Origin: Algoriphagus sp.
GTDB taxonomy: Bacteria; Bacteroidota; Bacteroidia; Cytophagales; Cyclobacteriaceae
Assembly (NCBI GenBank): GCA_021298245.1
Contig: JAJTDZ010000008.1
Coordinates: forward strand, 1 to 50,250
DNA length: 50,250 nucleotides
Direction of reading: 5' to 3'
Below the pieces are notes generated by a model, which was not told the origin of the DNA, ran no database searches, and was given only the letters and a program-made list of their open reading frames with translations. Positions 36,306-43,866 of the stretch are shown here, piece after piece. Position 1 is the first letter of the stretch, and each line of letters starts with the position of its first letter. A program made the position numbers and the translations under genes.

Positions 36306-36800
36306 TCAATTTTCAATTAGGGTCTTCAAATAGGCCAGATAGACTTCTCCTCTTCGTTCTGCAAAGAAATCTAAAAGTAAGACTAGACTTGATTGGATAA
36401 ACAGACCTAATCCAATTCCATTCAACAGCAAATTTTGCCTAAAACCATACATAAGGATAATTCCAACTATTATCAAAGTGATTTCAGTATACCTAAAAAT
36501 TACAAAATTTCGCATCACGGCTTCCATCCTAGGGATCTCCTCTTGTTGAATCATTTCATTTTTTTCAGATAAGTAAGTCTCAACTCTAATAATATCCCTA
36601 GGGCTTCGATATATCAGTGTTACACCAACTATTATTTCTAAAAAAGAAACCAAAAGAAAGGGAATGGCAACCCCTTTTAGAAAAGGTGTTTTGAGAAAAA
36701 AAAGGAATAATAGGGCTAGGGCTATTCCTAAAATTCCCAACCCCAAAAACAAAAAGCTCTCTAACCTTTCACCAGTAAAATATTTGACAATTGGGTTCAT
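36306..36800 (-). CDS. Unrecognised four-helix membrane protein
   Basis: I do not recognise this 164-residue protein. It has four predicted membrane helices (about 14-36, 41-63, 102-121 and 127-148), with a charged cytoplasmic or periplasmic loop (residues 65-100, RSPRDIIRVETYLSEKNEMIQQEEIPRME). It lies 3 bases after the SDR gene, so the two are one transcription unit. The base composition is more AT-rich than most of the window. It may be a membrane partner of the SDR, but nothing in the sequence proves it. Confidence 0.72.
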   Translation of the reverse strand: MNPIVKYFTGERLESFLFLGLGILGIALALLFLFFLKTPFLKGVAIPFLLVSFLEIIVGVTLIYRSPRDIIRVETYLSEKNEMIQQEEIPRMEAVMRNFVIFRYTEITLIIVGIILMYGFRQNLLLNGIGLGLFIQSSLVLLLDFFAERRGEVYLAYLKTLIEN

Positions 36801-36803
36801 ACC

Positions 36804-37619
36804 TTACAATTTGAAAAACTTCTTATTCATTTTGAAAATAAATCCATATCCCAGTAACTTATTCAGTAGATTATACAGTTTGGCGTCTTTTCCTGCCATA
36901 TATCTTAATTTTTTTGTTCCATCTGTTGCTGCCTCATAAATAACTTCAGTAACCACATTTGTTGATGAGGCATTCTTAATCATTTGAGGGAATACGGCCA
37001 TTATTTTAGCTACAATATTTTGATAGGCACTCAACTTTTCATCATTATTAAAATCAAAAGAACGACCTGCAAAATCTGTGGCTATTGCGCCAGGCTCAAT
37101 AATTTTAACTTTACCTCCAAATTCTTCCACTTCATATCTTAATGATTCTGAAATACCCTCCACGGCGAATTTTGTTCCGTGATATAATGAGCCCAAAGGG
37201 AAAGTCATTTTACCTCCCATGGAGGAAACGTTCATTACAATCCCCTTTTTGTTCTCTCTAAAATGCGGTAGAATAGCTCTAGTAACATCGAGAAGTCCAA
37301 TAACATTGGTATTGAATTGACGTAAAATCTTCTCTCTTGGAAATGATTCTAATGGACCGTAGGCTCCATATCCAGCATTGTTGAGCAATACATCAATTCC
37401 ACCAAATTTTTCAATCCCTTTGCTTATTGCTTGGCTAATTGATTCCAAATCCAAAACATCAAGTTTCGTCACAAACACATTCTCCAAACCAATCAATTCG
37501 GTTTCATTTTCAGGATTTCTCATAGTAGCTACAACATTCCAACCTTTTAGTTGAAAAAATTTTGCTGTTTCCTTTCCAATACCAGTGCTTGCGCCTGTAA
37601 TAAAAATGGTTTGTCTCAT
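36804..37619 (-). CDS. SDR family oxidoreductase (divergent from MerR regulator)
   Basis: This is a 271-residue classical short-chain dehydrogenase: TGASTGIGKETA (about 6-17), NNAGYGAYGP, the serine in NVSSMGGKM and YHGTKFAVEG (Tyr and Lys of the active site). EPGAIATDFAGRS is typical of the clade related to aldehyde/ketone reductases. ATG 37619 is preferred because the promoter boxes (37643-37673) lie upstream of it. It faces a merR-type gene, so it may respond to a small molecule sensed by that regulator. It heads a two-gene unit with the membrane protein gene. Confidence 0.88.
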   Translation of the reverse strand: MRQTIFITGASTGIGKETAKFFQLKGWNVVATMRNPENETELIGLENVFVTKLDVLDLESISQAISKGIEKFGGIDVLLNNAGYGAYGPLESFPREKILRQFNTNVIGLLDVTRAILPHFRENKKGIVMNVSSMGGKMTFPLGSLYHGTKFAVEGISESLRYEVEEFGGKVKIIEPGAIATDFAGRSFDFNNDEKLSAYQNIVAKIMAVFPQMIKNASSTNVVTEVIYEAATDGTKKLRYMAGKDAKLYNLLNKLLGYGFIFKMNKKFFKL

Positions 37620-37642
37620 GGTTGAATTATTTGTTTGAGTGA

Positions 37643-37673
37643 CAAACATATTGTCCTAATTTTAAACCTACAA
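37643..37673 (-). promoter_or_regulatory. Bacteroidota-type promoter of the SDR-membrane protein unit
   Basis: On the minus strand TTG (37671-37673), a 20-base spacer and TATGTTTG (37643-37650) match the TTG / TAnnTTTG pattern. The SDR ATG follows at 37619, giving a leader of about 15-20 bases. Confidence 0.65.
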
Positions 37674-37681
37674 CAGTAGAG

Positions 37682-37692
37682 TATAGTCTATA
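37682..37692. promoter_or_regulatory. Possible MerR operator (short palindrome between divergent promoters)
   Basis: TATAG-t-CTATA, an 11-base palindrome, sits in the 20-base space between the two -33 boxes (37671-37673 and 37694-37696). It is short and AT-rich, so it could be chance. A MerR-type regulator encoded next door would be the natural ligand. Confidence 0.35.
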
Positions 37693-37693
37693 G

Positions 37694-37724
37694 TTGATAT
37701 TTATTTTTCAACACACTATATTTG
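37694..37724 (+). promoter_or_regulatory. Bacteroidota-type promoter of the MerR gene, with little or no leader
   Basis: TTG (37694-37696), a 20-base spacer and TATATTTG (37717-37724) match the promoter pattern. The ATG at 37729 is only 5 bases after the -7 box, so the transcript may be leaderless. Confidence 0.6.
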
Positions 37725-37728
37725 TGAC

Positions 37729-38091
37729 ATGTTAATAAACGAGCTGTCTAAAAAAACAGGCATTTCAATCCATACAATCCGTTTTTATGAAAAATCAGGG
37801 TTGATAGAGGGTAAACAAGACCCATCGGTGAAATCGAATAATTACTTTCATTATGATGAGGTAACGATGGAAAAACTTGAATTCATTAGCGATGCCAAAT
37901 CGGTGGGGTTTACCATCAAAGAAATAGGTCAAATTATTGACGCTTGGTACAATAGAAAATACACCAAGAAAGAAAAACTTGAAATTCTTGATGACAAGTT
38001 GATTTCTTTGGAACAAAAGATGAAGGAAATCAAGGAAATGAAAAAACAGATACTACAGTTCAAGGATGACGTGGTAAATGACAGGTGTTAG
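37729..38091 (+). CDS. MerR family transcriptional regulator
   Basis: This 120-residue regulator has a winged-helix DNA-binding part (LINELSKKTGISIHTIRFYEKSGLI, about 2-27, followed by NNYFHYDEVTMEKLEFI and VGFTIKEIGQII) and a dimerisation coiled coil (about 78-110). The C-terminus ends in a single Cys (NDRC), so a metal site of two or three cysteines is not present. It most resembles the MerR group that senses small organic or metal ligands. It faces the SDR gene and probably controls that operon and itself. Confidence 0.9.
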   Translation: MLINELSKKTGISIHTIRFYEKSGLIEGKQDPSVKSNNYFHYDEVTMEKLEFISDAKSVGFTIKEIGQIIDAWYNRKYTKKEKLEILDDKLISLEQKMKEIKEMKKQILQFKDDVVNDRC

Positions 38092-38100
38092 AATTATGAA

Positions 38101-38143
38101 AGAAAAAGGGTCATACTATCGAAGTATAATCCTTTTCTTTTTT
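38101..38143 (+). terminator. Probable terminator of the MerR gene
   Basis: An imperfect hairpin directly after the merR stop: ATACT / AGTAT around a 5-base loop (38118-38122), then one mismatch and a further stem (GGGT with ATCC, including a G-T pair, then A-T pairs). It ends in the T-rich stretch 38133-38143. Confidence 0.5.
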
Positions 38144-38228
38144 ATTCCCTCACCTAACTGAACTTCAAACCTTATTTTGTCTGGTTCCTGTCAACAAAAC
38201 CCATAAAAATAAAAAGGCAGCAATGCAC

Positions 38229-38257
38229 AAAAAAGTCCAGCAATGCTGGACTTTTTT
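38229..38257. terminator. Bidirectional intrinsic terminator between merR and lysS
   Basis: GTCCAG (38235-38240) and CTGGAC (38246-38251) form a 6-base stem around a 5-base loop, flanked by six A on the left and six T on the right, so it can end transcripts from both sides. It lies between the convergent merR and lysS genes, 22 bases from the lysS stop. Confidence 0.8.
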
Positions 38258-38279
38258 ACTTTTTGTATCAAGGAAATTC

Positions 38280-39989
38280 TTAATGATCTAGCAGATCCAC
38301 GAGTAGGCTTTCCCCTTCTTTGGTCACTTTTACCAAACCTTTTTGGGTCAAACCTTTGATCGAAACATCCCATTTTTTACCACTCAATCCAGTTTCTGTC
38401 TTCAATTCAGGCAAAGAAGCAGGATGCTTGGCTTTCAAGAGTTCGACGATGATTTTCTCCTCTTCTGTCAATTCCACAGCCTTCTTCTCTGGGCGCATTT
38501 GAGGAAAAAACAACACTTCTTGGATGGTCGAATTGTCGGTTAGCAACATGGTCAATCGGTCAATACCGATACCCAAACCAGAAGTAGGTGGCATCCCGTA
38601 TTCCAGTGCACGGAGAAAATCCTCGTCCATGGCCATCGCCTCATCATCCCCTCTAGCAGCAAGTTTGAGTTGCTCCTCAAATCGCTCGCGCTGATCGATC
38701 GGGTCGTTGAGTTCCGAATAGGCATTTGCAATTTCTTTTCCATTGACAAAAAGTTCGAAGCGCTCCACAAGACCCGGCTTGCTGCGGTGCTTCTTTGCCA
38801 GAGGCGTCATCTCGATAGGATAATCCGTAATGTAGGTAGGCTGAATCAAGTTGGCTTCTACCTTGGCACCAAAGATCTCATCAATCAATTTTCCTTTGCC
38901 CATCGATGCATCCAACTCAATACCCAATTTGGCGCAGACATCGCGTAGCCCTTGTTCATCCAATTCGCTGACATCGATGCCTGCATATTCTTTGATGGAA
39001 TCAAACATGGTCAATCGGCGGTAAGGACCTGCAAAATCAATCGTCTTCCCTCCTACCTTTACTGCAGTCACTCCATGAATGGTTTGGGTCACTTTTTCGA
39101 GCAACTCCTCCACCATTTCCATCATCCAGATGTAATCCTTGTAAGCTACGTAGATTTCCATGGAGGTAAACTCCGGATTATGGGTGCGATCCATTCCTTC
39201 GTTGCGGAACATTTTTCCAAACTCGTATACCCCATCAAATCCACCCACAATCAAGCGCTTGAGATACAATTCATTGGCTATCCTCAAGAATAAAGGCATA
39301 TCCAAGGTATTGTGATGGGTAGTAAATGGCCTTGCTGCAGCCCCACCATGAACGGCTTGCAAGATGGGCGTTTCTACTTCTAACCATCCCTGCTCATCAA
39401 AATGCCTACGCATGGTAGAAATAATTTTAGCACGAGTAATAAAGGTTTTTTTCACCTCTGGATTTACCGTAAGATCCACATAACGCTGCCGGTAGCGCTG
39501 CTCAGGATCGGTAAACCCATCATATACAGTTCCATCCTCGTCTCTTTTTACAATTGGCAGCGGCTTCACTGCTTTGGACAATACAGTCAGATGGGTCACA
39601 TGAAGAGAAATTTCTCCCGTCTGGGTGGTAAAAATATACCCCCTTACCCCTATAAAATCTCCTATGCCTAAAAGCTTTTTGAAAACCGTATTGTAGAATT
39701 CAGAACCAGCATCGGATTGGATATCGTCTCTACGAATGTAAAGTTGAAGTCTGCCTGTGGCATCCTGTAGTTCAGCAAAGGAAGCCGAACCCATGATTCT
39801 TCTACTCATTAGACGACCTGCAATAGAAATGTCCTTGTAGTCGGTCTTGTTATTTTCGTAGTTCTTATGGATATCTTCTGCCGTGGCATTGACAAAAAAA
39901 GACACTGCGGGATAAGGATTGATCCCTAACGCATAAAGTTCTTCCCTATCCTTTCTTCGCTCTTGTTCCTGTTCACTTAAAACATGCAT
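38280..39989 (-). CDS. lysS: Lysyl-tRNA synthetase, class II, with C-terminal extension
   Basis: LysS charges tRNA(Lys). The 569 residues have an N-terminal anticodon-binding OB domain (about 40-150, [21 protein letters not shown]) and the class II core: motif 1 region ([23 protein letters not shown]), motif 2 ([20 protein letters not shown], about 260) and motif 3 ([13 protein letters not shown], about 471). A roughly 65-residue C-terminal extension ([39 protein letters not shown]) looks like a small winged-helix domain and is absent from E. coli LysS (505 aa). The ATG at 39989 lies 22 bases after the proline dehydrogenase stop. Confidence 0.95.
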   Translation of the reverse strand: MHVLSEQEQERRKDREELYALGINPYPAVSFFVNATAEDIHKNYENNKTDYKDISIAGRLMSRRIMGSASFAELQDATGRLQLYIRRDDIQSDAGSEFYNTVFKKLLGIGDFIGVRGYIFTTQTGEISLHVTHLTVLSKAVKPLPIVKRDEDGTVYDGFTDPEQRYRQRYVDLTVNPEVKKTFITRAKIISTMRRHFDEQGWLEVETPILQAVHGGAAARPFTTHHNTLDMPLFLRIANELYLKRLIVGGFDGVYEFGKMFRNEGMDRTHNPEFTSMEIYVAYKDYIWMMEMVEELLEKVTQTIHGVTAVKVGGKTIDFAGPYRRLTMFDSIKEYAGIDVSELDEQGLRDVCAKLGIELDASMGKGKLIDEIFGAKVEANLIQPTYITDYPIEMTPLAKKHRSKPGLVERFELFVNGKEIANAYSELNDPIDQRERFEEQLKLAARGDDEAMAMDEDFLRALEYGMPPTSGLGIGIDRLTMLLTDNSTIQEVLFFPQMRPEKKAVELTEEEKIIVELLKAKHPASLPELKTETGLSGKKWDVSIKGLTQKGLVKVTKEGESLLVDLLDH

Positions 39990-40011
39990 GATTTCTGGTT
40001 GACAAGTGGTT

Positions 40012-41208
40012 TTATTTATTTTTTTTCAGACGATTCCTCCTAGCCATTTCCTTTCGCACCAACTCAAATTCTCGACTACTCTGTCCTGCAATGGATGAAT
40101 TTTCTGCAGCTCTTCTAGACAGGTAAGGCATTACCTTCTCTACTGGTCCATAAGGTACATATTTTACCACCCTATAGCCTGCTTTTGATAAATTAAAAGA
40201 AATGGTATCACTCATGCCGTAAAGTTGGGAAAAATATACCCTATCGGTGGAGGGATCCATGCCTAGACTACTCATCCAAGAGGTAAGTTTTAAACAACTT
40301 TGTTCGTTGTGCGTGGCACATACCACATGCACTCCTTGCTCTACGCAATAGCGAATGGCCGCATCGTAATCTTTATCGGTTGCTTCTTTGCTCGGTTGAA
40401 TTGGGTCTTGGTACCCCAAGGCTTTAGCTCTTGACCTCTCTTTTTCCATGTACGCTCCACGCACAGGCTTCGCTCCAAAAAGATACCCGCCTTCCACTGC
40501 TGCTTGATGGGCCTTTTTCAACCTCGCCAAAGAATCGTGCCGGTACATTTGGTAGGTATTGTAAACGACACACTTTTCCTTATTGTATTTCTCCATGGCC
40601 CTGTAAGCCAAGGAATCAATGATATCTTGAAACCAACTCTCTTCTGCATCAACTAAAATCTTCAATTCCAAATCATGCGCTGCCTTGCACAAGCGATCTA
40701 CGCGGGCCTCCAATCGGGTAAATGCTGCCTCTTCCTCGGTAGTCAAGGTTTCCTTAGCTTGCATTTTTTCCATGATGCGGTAATCCCCAAGGCCAGTTAC
40801 TTTAAATACCCCGAAGGGCATGTAGGAGGTTTTAGCTGATTCTACTAGGGTTTGGTAGATCTCTTCCGTGGTAGCGTCAAAACTCATTTCATCTCCCTTC
40901 CCTTCCACAGATAAGTCTAAGATGGACTGCACACCGTACTTGGAAAGGGATTTGCAAGCATGTATGCTATCCTGAATACTCTCCCCACCACAAAAATGAC
41001 CAAACATGGTCTTTTTCATAATGCCTTTGATTGGCAGGTGAAGCTTAAAAGCCACGTTTGCTAAACTCATCCCTAGCTTGGAAAGAAAAGGAGAATTGAG
41101 GGTAGCAAACATCCAATACATCTTTCTCAAGGCCAAATTACTTTTGGAAGCAAAAGCCACTTCCAAGTTATCAAAAGAAATAGGGGGGGTGTCCTGCATG
41201 GGAAGCAT
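40012..41208 (-). CDS. Proline dehydrogenase (monofunctional)
   Basis: This FAD enzyme oxidises proline to pyrroline-5-carboxylate. The 398 residues carry the conserved blocks [31 protein letters not shown], the FAD and substrate block [30 protein letters not shown] and [21 protein letters not shown]. The length shows that it is the single-domain form without the P5C dehydrogenase half. Two ATGs (41208 and 41199) are possible; they differ by three residues. It is upstream of lysS and probably co-transcribed. It is divergent from the aromatic operon leader. Confidence 0.92.
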   Translation of the reverse strand: MLPMQDTPPISFDNLEVAFASKSNLALRKMYWMFATLNSPFLSKLGMSLANVAFKLHLPIKGIMKKTMFGHFCGGESIQDSIHACKSLSKYGVQSILDLSVEGKGDEMSFDATTEEIYQTLVESAKTSYMPFGVFKVTGLGDYRIMEKMQAKETLTTEEEAAFTRLEARVDRLCKAAHDLELKILVDAEESWFQDIIDSLAYRAMEKYNKEKCVVYNTYQMYRHDSLARLKKAHQAAVEGGYLFGAKPVRGAYMEKERSRAKALGYQDPIQPSKEATDKDYDAAIRYCVEQGVHVVCATHNEQSCLKLTSWMSSLGMDPSTDRVYFSQLYGMSDTISFNLSKAGYRVVKYVPYGPVEKVMPYLSRRAAENSSIAGQSSREFELVRKEMARRNRLKKNK

Positions 41209-41448
41209 TTAAGGCAACAAAGATATTAAAAAACTACTGTCCCTTTGGATTTGTTTACAGGATACTCGCTCAAAAAAGCAGTTTTCATCCTAGTAAAGCG
41301 AAGGTATCTTCCTTGTTTTATTTTTCTTTTGTACTAGAATTACGCTAAGGGATCTGCCTTCTTTCGGTAGTAAAAATTATTTTAAAATTGAGACCTCATT
41401 TTTGAATAATTATCTTTTATCAAATAAGCGATTTCATTTTTTGATGAA
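41209..41448. other. Intergenic region between proline dehydrogenase and the aromatic operon leader
   Basis: About 240 bases with no gene. A TATCTTTG box for the proline dehydrogenase gene can be read on the minus strand at 41218-41225, though no good -33 box was found for it. The part 41360-41448 is AT-rich. The leader promoter begins at 41449. Confidence 0.5.
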
Positions 41449-41478
41449 TTGACAATAATTCCGTAAAAAATTATTTTG
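41449..41478 (+). promoter_or_regulatory. Probable promoter of the aromatic amino acid operon
   Basis: TTG (41449-41451), a 19-base spacer and TTATTTTG (41471-41478) match the TTG / TAnnTTTG pattern with one mismatch in the -7 box. The leader peptide ATG follows at 41495, 16 bases after the box. Confidence 0.55.
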
Positions 41479-41494
41479 AATTTAACATAGCACC

Positions 41495-41605
41495 ATGTAC
41501 ATTTACCACATGTTAATTTTCACCGCGCTTTATTTTAGCTTCTTTTACTTCTACTTTCGACAGCAAAATCGAATCGGCGCTGTGTATTGTCTAGCCAAAA
41601 ACTAA
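41495..41605 (+). CDS. Phe/Tyr-rich leader peptide of the aromatic amino acid operon (attenuator peptide)
   Basis: A 36-residue open frame from ATG 41495 to TAA 41603-41605. It contains six Tyr and six Phe: MYIYHMLIFTAL, then the core YFSFFYFYF (codons 13-21, bases 41531-41557; eight of nine residues aromatic), then RQQNRIGAVYCLAKN. It is followed by the terminator at 41622-41652 and the DAHP synthase/chorismate mutase gene at 41668. By analogy with the pheA and pheST leaders of E. coli, shortage of charged tRNA(Phe) or tRNA(Tyr) should stall the ribosome in the core. A second ATG at 41510 is an alternative start. The codon content and position are seen directly; the regulation is inferred. 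Confidence 0.82.
   Translation: MYIYHMLIFTALYFSFFYFYFRQQNRIGAVYCLAKN
41560..41583 (+). promoter_or_regulatory. Possible pause/protector hairpin in the leader
   Basis: ACAGC (41560-41564) and GCTGT (41579-41583) can form a 5-base stem with a 14-base loop that holds the antiterminator strand (41569-41577). A ribosome stalled near codon 21 would cover the left arm and release the loop. The stem is short, so this part of the model is the weakest. Confidence 0.35.
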
Positions 41606-41635
41606 AAAAAATAAACACAACAAAGCCCGATTCGA
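41569..41635 (+). promoter_or_regulatory. Antiterminator helix of the aromatic operon attenuator
   Basis: TCGAATCGG (41569-41577, inside the leader ORF, 11 bases after the last codon of the aromatic core) is perfectly complementary over 9 bases to CCGATTCGA (41627-41635). The latter includes four bases of the left terminator arm (41622-41630). The two structures cannot form together. Confidence 0.7.
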
Positions 41636-41652
41636 AAGATTCGGGCTTTTTT
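41622..41652 (+). terminator. Attenuator terminator before the aromatic operon
   Basis: AAAGCCCGA (41622-41630) and TCGGGCTTT (41641-41649) form a 9-base perfect stem around a 10-base loop, with a T-run through 41652. It stands 16 bases after the leader stop codon and 15 bases before the first gene's ATG at 41668. A terminator in front of a gene, after a regulatory leader peptide, is what attenuation needs. Confidence 0.85.
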
Positions 41653-41667
41653 ACGTTACACTTCCTT

Positions 41668-42765
41668 ATGAAACCACACAAGCAAATTAAAGATTGGGGC
41701 CTAGGACTAAGCAACCCACTAATTATCGGAGGACCATGTTCTGCCGAAACCCCAGAACAAATCTCCCAAATTTGTTTAGAAATGAAAACAGATGGCTTGG
41801 TGCCTCAGGTTTTTAGAGCGGGAATCTGGAAACCCCGTACCCGACCTGGGTCTTTTGAAGGCGTGGGGGAAGTGGGCTTGACTTGGATGGAAATCGTGCG
41901 GAATGAACTCAACATTCCCATAACGGTGGAAGTAGGAAATGCTGCACACGTAGAAATGGCATTAAAGCACCAAATCGAAATACTCTGGATAGGAGCGCGC
42001 ACCACGGTAAACCCATTTGCAGTTCAAGAAATCGCAGAAGCTCTTCGAGGTGTGGATATCCCTGTGATGATCAAAAACCCCATGAATCCCGATCTTGAAC
42101 TTTGGATGGGAGCCTTAGAACGTATGTATGCCGTAGGTGTAACCAAACTAGCGGCCATCCACCGCGGTTTTTCAGATGCGTACGATAAGCGCTACCGCAA
42201 CAAGCCGAATTGGTCTATGCCCATTCATCTAAAAAGAGAGTGGACGGGGATGGAAGTAATCAATGACCCCTCCCATATCGTAGGTAGAAGAGATGGCCTT
42301 CTCGAAGTCGCACAGAGAGCCATGAATTTTGGATTGGATGGATTGATGATTGAAACGCATCACGATCCAGACAAGGCTTGGTCAGACGCCAAACAGCAGG
42401 TGACTCCAAGGCGCTTAAAAGAAATGATCGATTCTATTGATTTTAAGCAAGCGCTTGAAAACATGAAGCCAGATGAAAAATTGCAGGATCTTCGTAGGGC
42501 AGTAGATCACTTGGACGATCAGCTATTAGATATTTTGCAAGAAAGATTTGCTGTAATAGATCAAATAGGTGCGCACAAGAGAGAACATCACTTGACCGTA
42601 TTCCAATCGGACCGATGGAAAGAAGTGATGGACTCGCGCACAGAAAAGGGGGTTAAAAAGCAGCTGAGTGAAAAATTTATGAAAGAATTATTGTACTGCA
42701 TCCATGAGGAGTCGGTAAAACGTCAAGAAAAACAACTGAGAGAAGTAGAGTCCTTACCAAAATAA
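41668..42765 (+). CDS. Bifunctional DAHP synthase / chorismate mutase type II
   Basis: The N-terminal part (about 1-265) is a DAHP synthetase I/KDSA-type domain that condenses phosphoenolpyruvate and erythrose-4-phosphate, with LIIGGPCSAETPEQI, FRAGIWKPRTRPGSFEG, WIGARTTVNPFAVQEIA, MIKNPMNPD, AAIHRGFS and IETHHDPDKAWSDA. The C-terminal part (about 270-365) is an AroQ-type chorismate mutase (LQDLRRAVDHLDDQLLDILQERFAVIDQIGAHKRE). So one chain holds the first pathway step and the branch to prephenate, an arrangement known in Bacteroidota. ATG 41668 follows the attenuator; a frame to 41587 needs a TTG inside the leader ORF and is rejected. It is the first gene of a six-gene operon. Confidence 0.94.
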   Translation: MKPHKQIKDWGLGLSNPLIIGGPCSAETPEQISQICLEMKTDGLVPQVFRAGIWKPRTRPGSFEGVGEVGLTWMEIVRNELNIPITVEVGNAAHVEMALKHQIEILWIGARTTVNPFAVQEIAEALRGVDIPVMIKNPMNPDLELWMGALERMYAVGVTKLAAIHRGFSDAYDKRYRNKPNWSMPIHLKREWTGMEVINDPSHIVGRRDGLLEVAQRAMNFGLDGLMIETHHDPDKAWSDAKQQVTPRRLKEMIDSIDFKQALENMKPDEKLQDLRRAVDHLDDQLLDILQERFAVIDQIGAHKREHHLTVFQSDRWKEVMDSRTEKGVKKQLSEKFMKELLYCIHEESVKRQEKQLREVESLPK

Positions 42766-42804
42766 TTTCTCCTTTTCCGTAACTATTTCTTTATCCCTCA
42801 GCCC

Positions 42805-43848
42805 TTGGAACCCGTAATTTTCACCGAAGATCTGCCTAAAACCTTTACCGAGGTTCTGCAATCTCTATCCTACTCTAGAATGGTGATTTTAACTGATTCC
42901 AACACCAAAACCCATTGCCTTCCCCTCCTAGATAACCTCTTACCTAAAGACGTCATCCAGATAGAAATTTCACCAGGAGAGGAACACAAGACCTTAGATA
43001 CCTGCAGTCTGATTTGGAAAAAAATGACTGAAGAGGCCCTGGATCGAAAATCCCTATGTATCAATTTGGGAGGAGGCGTCATAGGCGATATGGGAGGCTT
43101 TTGTGCAAGCCTGTACAAGCGAGGGATTCCCTTTGTTAGTGTCCCCACTACCCTTCTGGCACAAGTAGATGCAAGCGTCGGAGGTAAAGTGGGAATTGAT
43201 TTTTTAGGTTTTAAAAACCAGCTAGGTGCATTTAATCCCCCCGAATGGGTGATTATCGCCCCTCAACTGCTCAGGACTTTGCCTCATCGAGAACTTCGCT
43301 CAGGATATGCAGAGGTTTTGAAGCATGGGCTCATTCGAGATGCTGCCTACTTTAGGTCCTTAAAAACCGATAACTGGGAATCTCAAGACTGGTGCAAGCT
43401 AATCCCGCATTCCGTATCCATTAAAAAAGCAGTAGTAGAAGTGGACCCTAAGGAATTGGGGCTGAGAAAAATTTTGAATTTTGGACACAGCATTGGACAT
43501 GCCGTGGAGTCCTATTTTCTTGAAAGCACCTCCCCCCTACTACATGGGGAGGCGATTGCCTTGGGTATGATAGCAGAGGCATTTTTATCTTTTGAAAAAA
43601 TTGGTTTTAGTTACGAGGAGTTTACCGAAGTAAGCGAAAAGCTTCTTCGAATTTTTGGAAAAATAAACCTTTCTGAAGCAGCGATAGATTCCATCTCTAT
43701 CCTTTGTAATCAGGATAAGAAAAATGAGGACAATACCCTTCTATTTTCTCTTTTACCCAAAATTGGAGACTGCACCTACAATGTCCCCGTACGTACAGAG
43801 GAAATAAAGCGGGCCTTACAGTATTACCATGATCTTCCCCTTGCCTAA
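42805..43848 (+). CDS. aroB: 3-dehydroquinate synthase
   Basis: AroB forms 3-dehydroquinate from DAHP using NAD and zinc. The 347 residues include the NAD-binding block NLGGGVIGDMGGFCASLYKRGIPFVSVPTTLLAQVDASVGGKVGID and zinc ligands in GYAEVLKHGLI (Glu), FGHSIGHAVE (His) and LLHGEAIALGM (His). The only start that gives a normal N-terminus is a TTG at 42805; the next ATG (codon 26) would remove the first strand. It lies 39 bases after the DAHP synthase/chorismate mutase gene. Confidence 0.92.
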   Translation: MEPVIFTEDLPKTFTEVLQSLSYSRMVILTDSNTKTHCLPLLDNLLPKDVIQIEISPGEEHKTLDTCSLIWKKMTEEALDRKSLCINLGGGVIGDMGGFCASLYKRGIPFVSVPTTLLAQVDASVGGKVGIDFLGFKNQLGAFNPPEWVIIAPQLLRTLPHRELRSGYAEVLKHGLIRDAAYFRSLKTDNWESQDWCKLIPHSVSIKKAVVEVDPKELGLRKILNFGHSIGHAVESYFLESTSPLLHGEAIALGMIAEAFLSFEKIGFSYEEFTEVSEKLLRIFGKINLSEAAIDSISILCNQDKKNEDNTLLFSLLPKIGDCTYNVPVRTEEIKRALQYYHDLPLA

Positions 43849-43866
43849 CTCTTGAAGTATTTCCCC

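Noticed and set aside
41183..41189. G7 run at the start of the proline dehydrogenase gene
   Set aside because: Shorter than the G9 tract in addA and encodes the ordinary Pro-Pro of the N-terminus; not enough to suggest phase variation.
41587..41667. 27-residue N-terminal extension of the DAHP synthase/chorismate mutase
   Set aside because: It would need a TTG inside the leader ORF and would translate through the terminator hairpin; ATG 41668 fits the family start.
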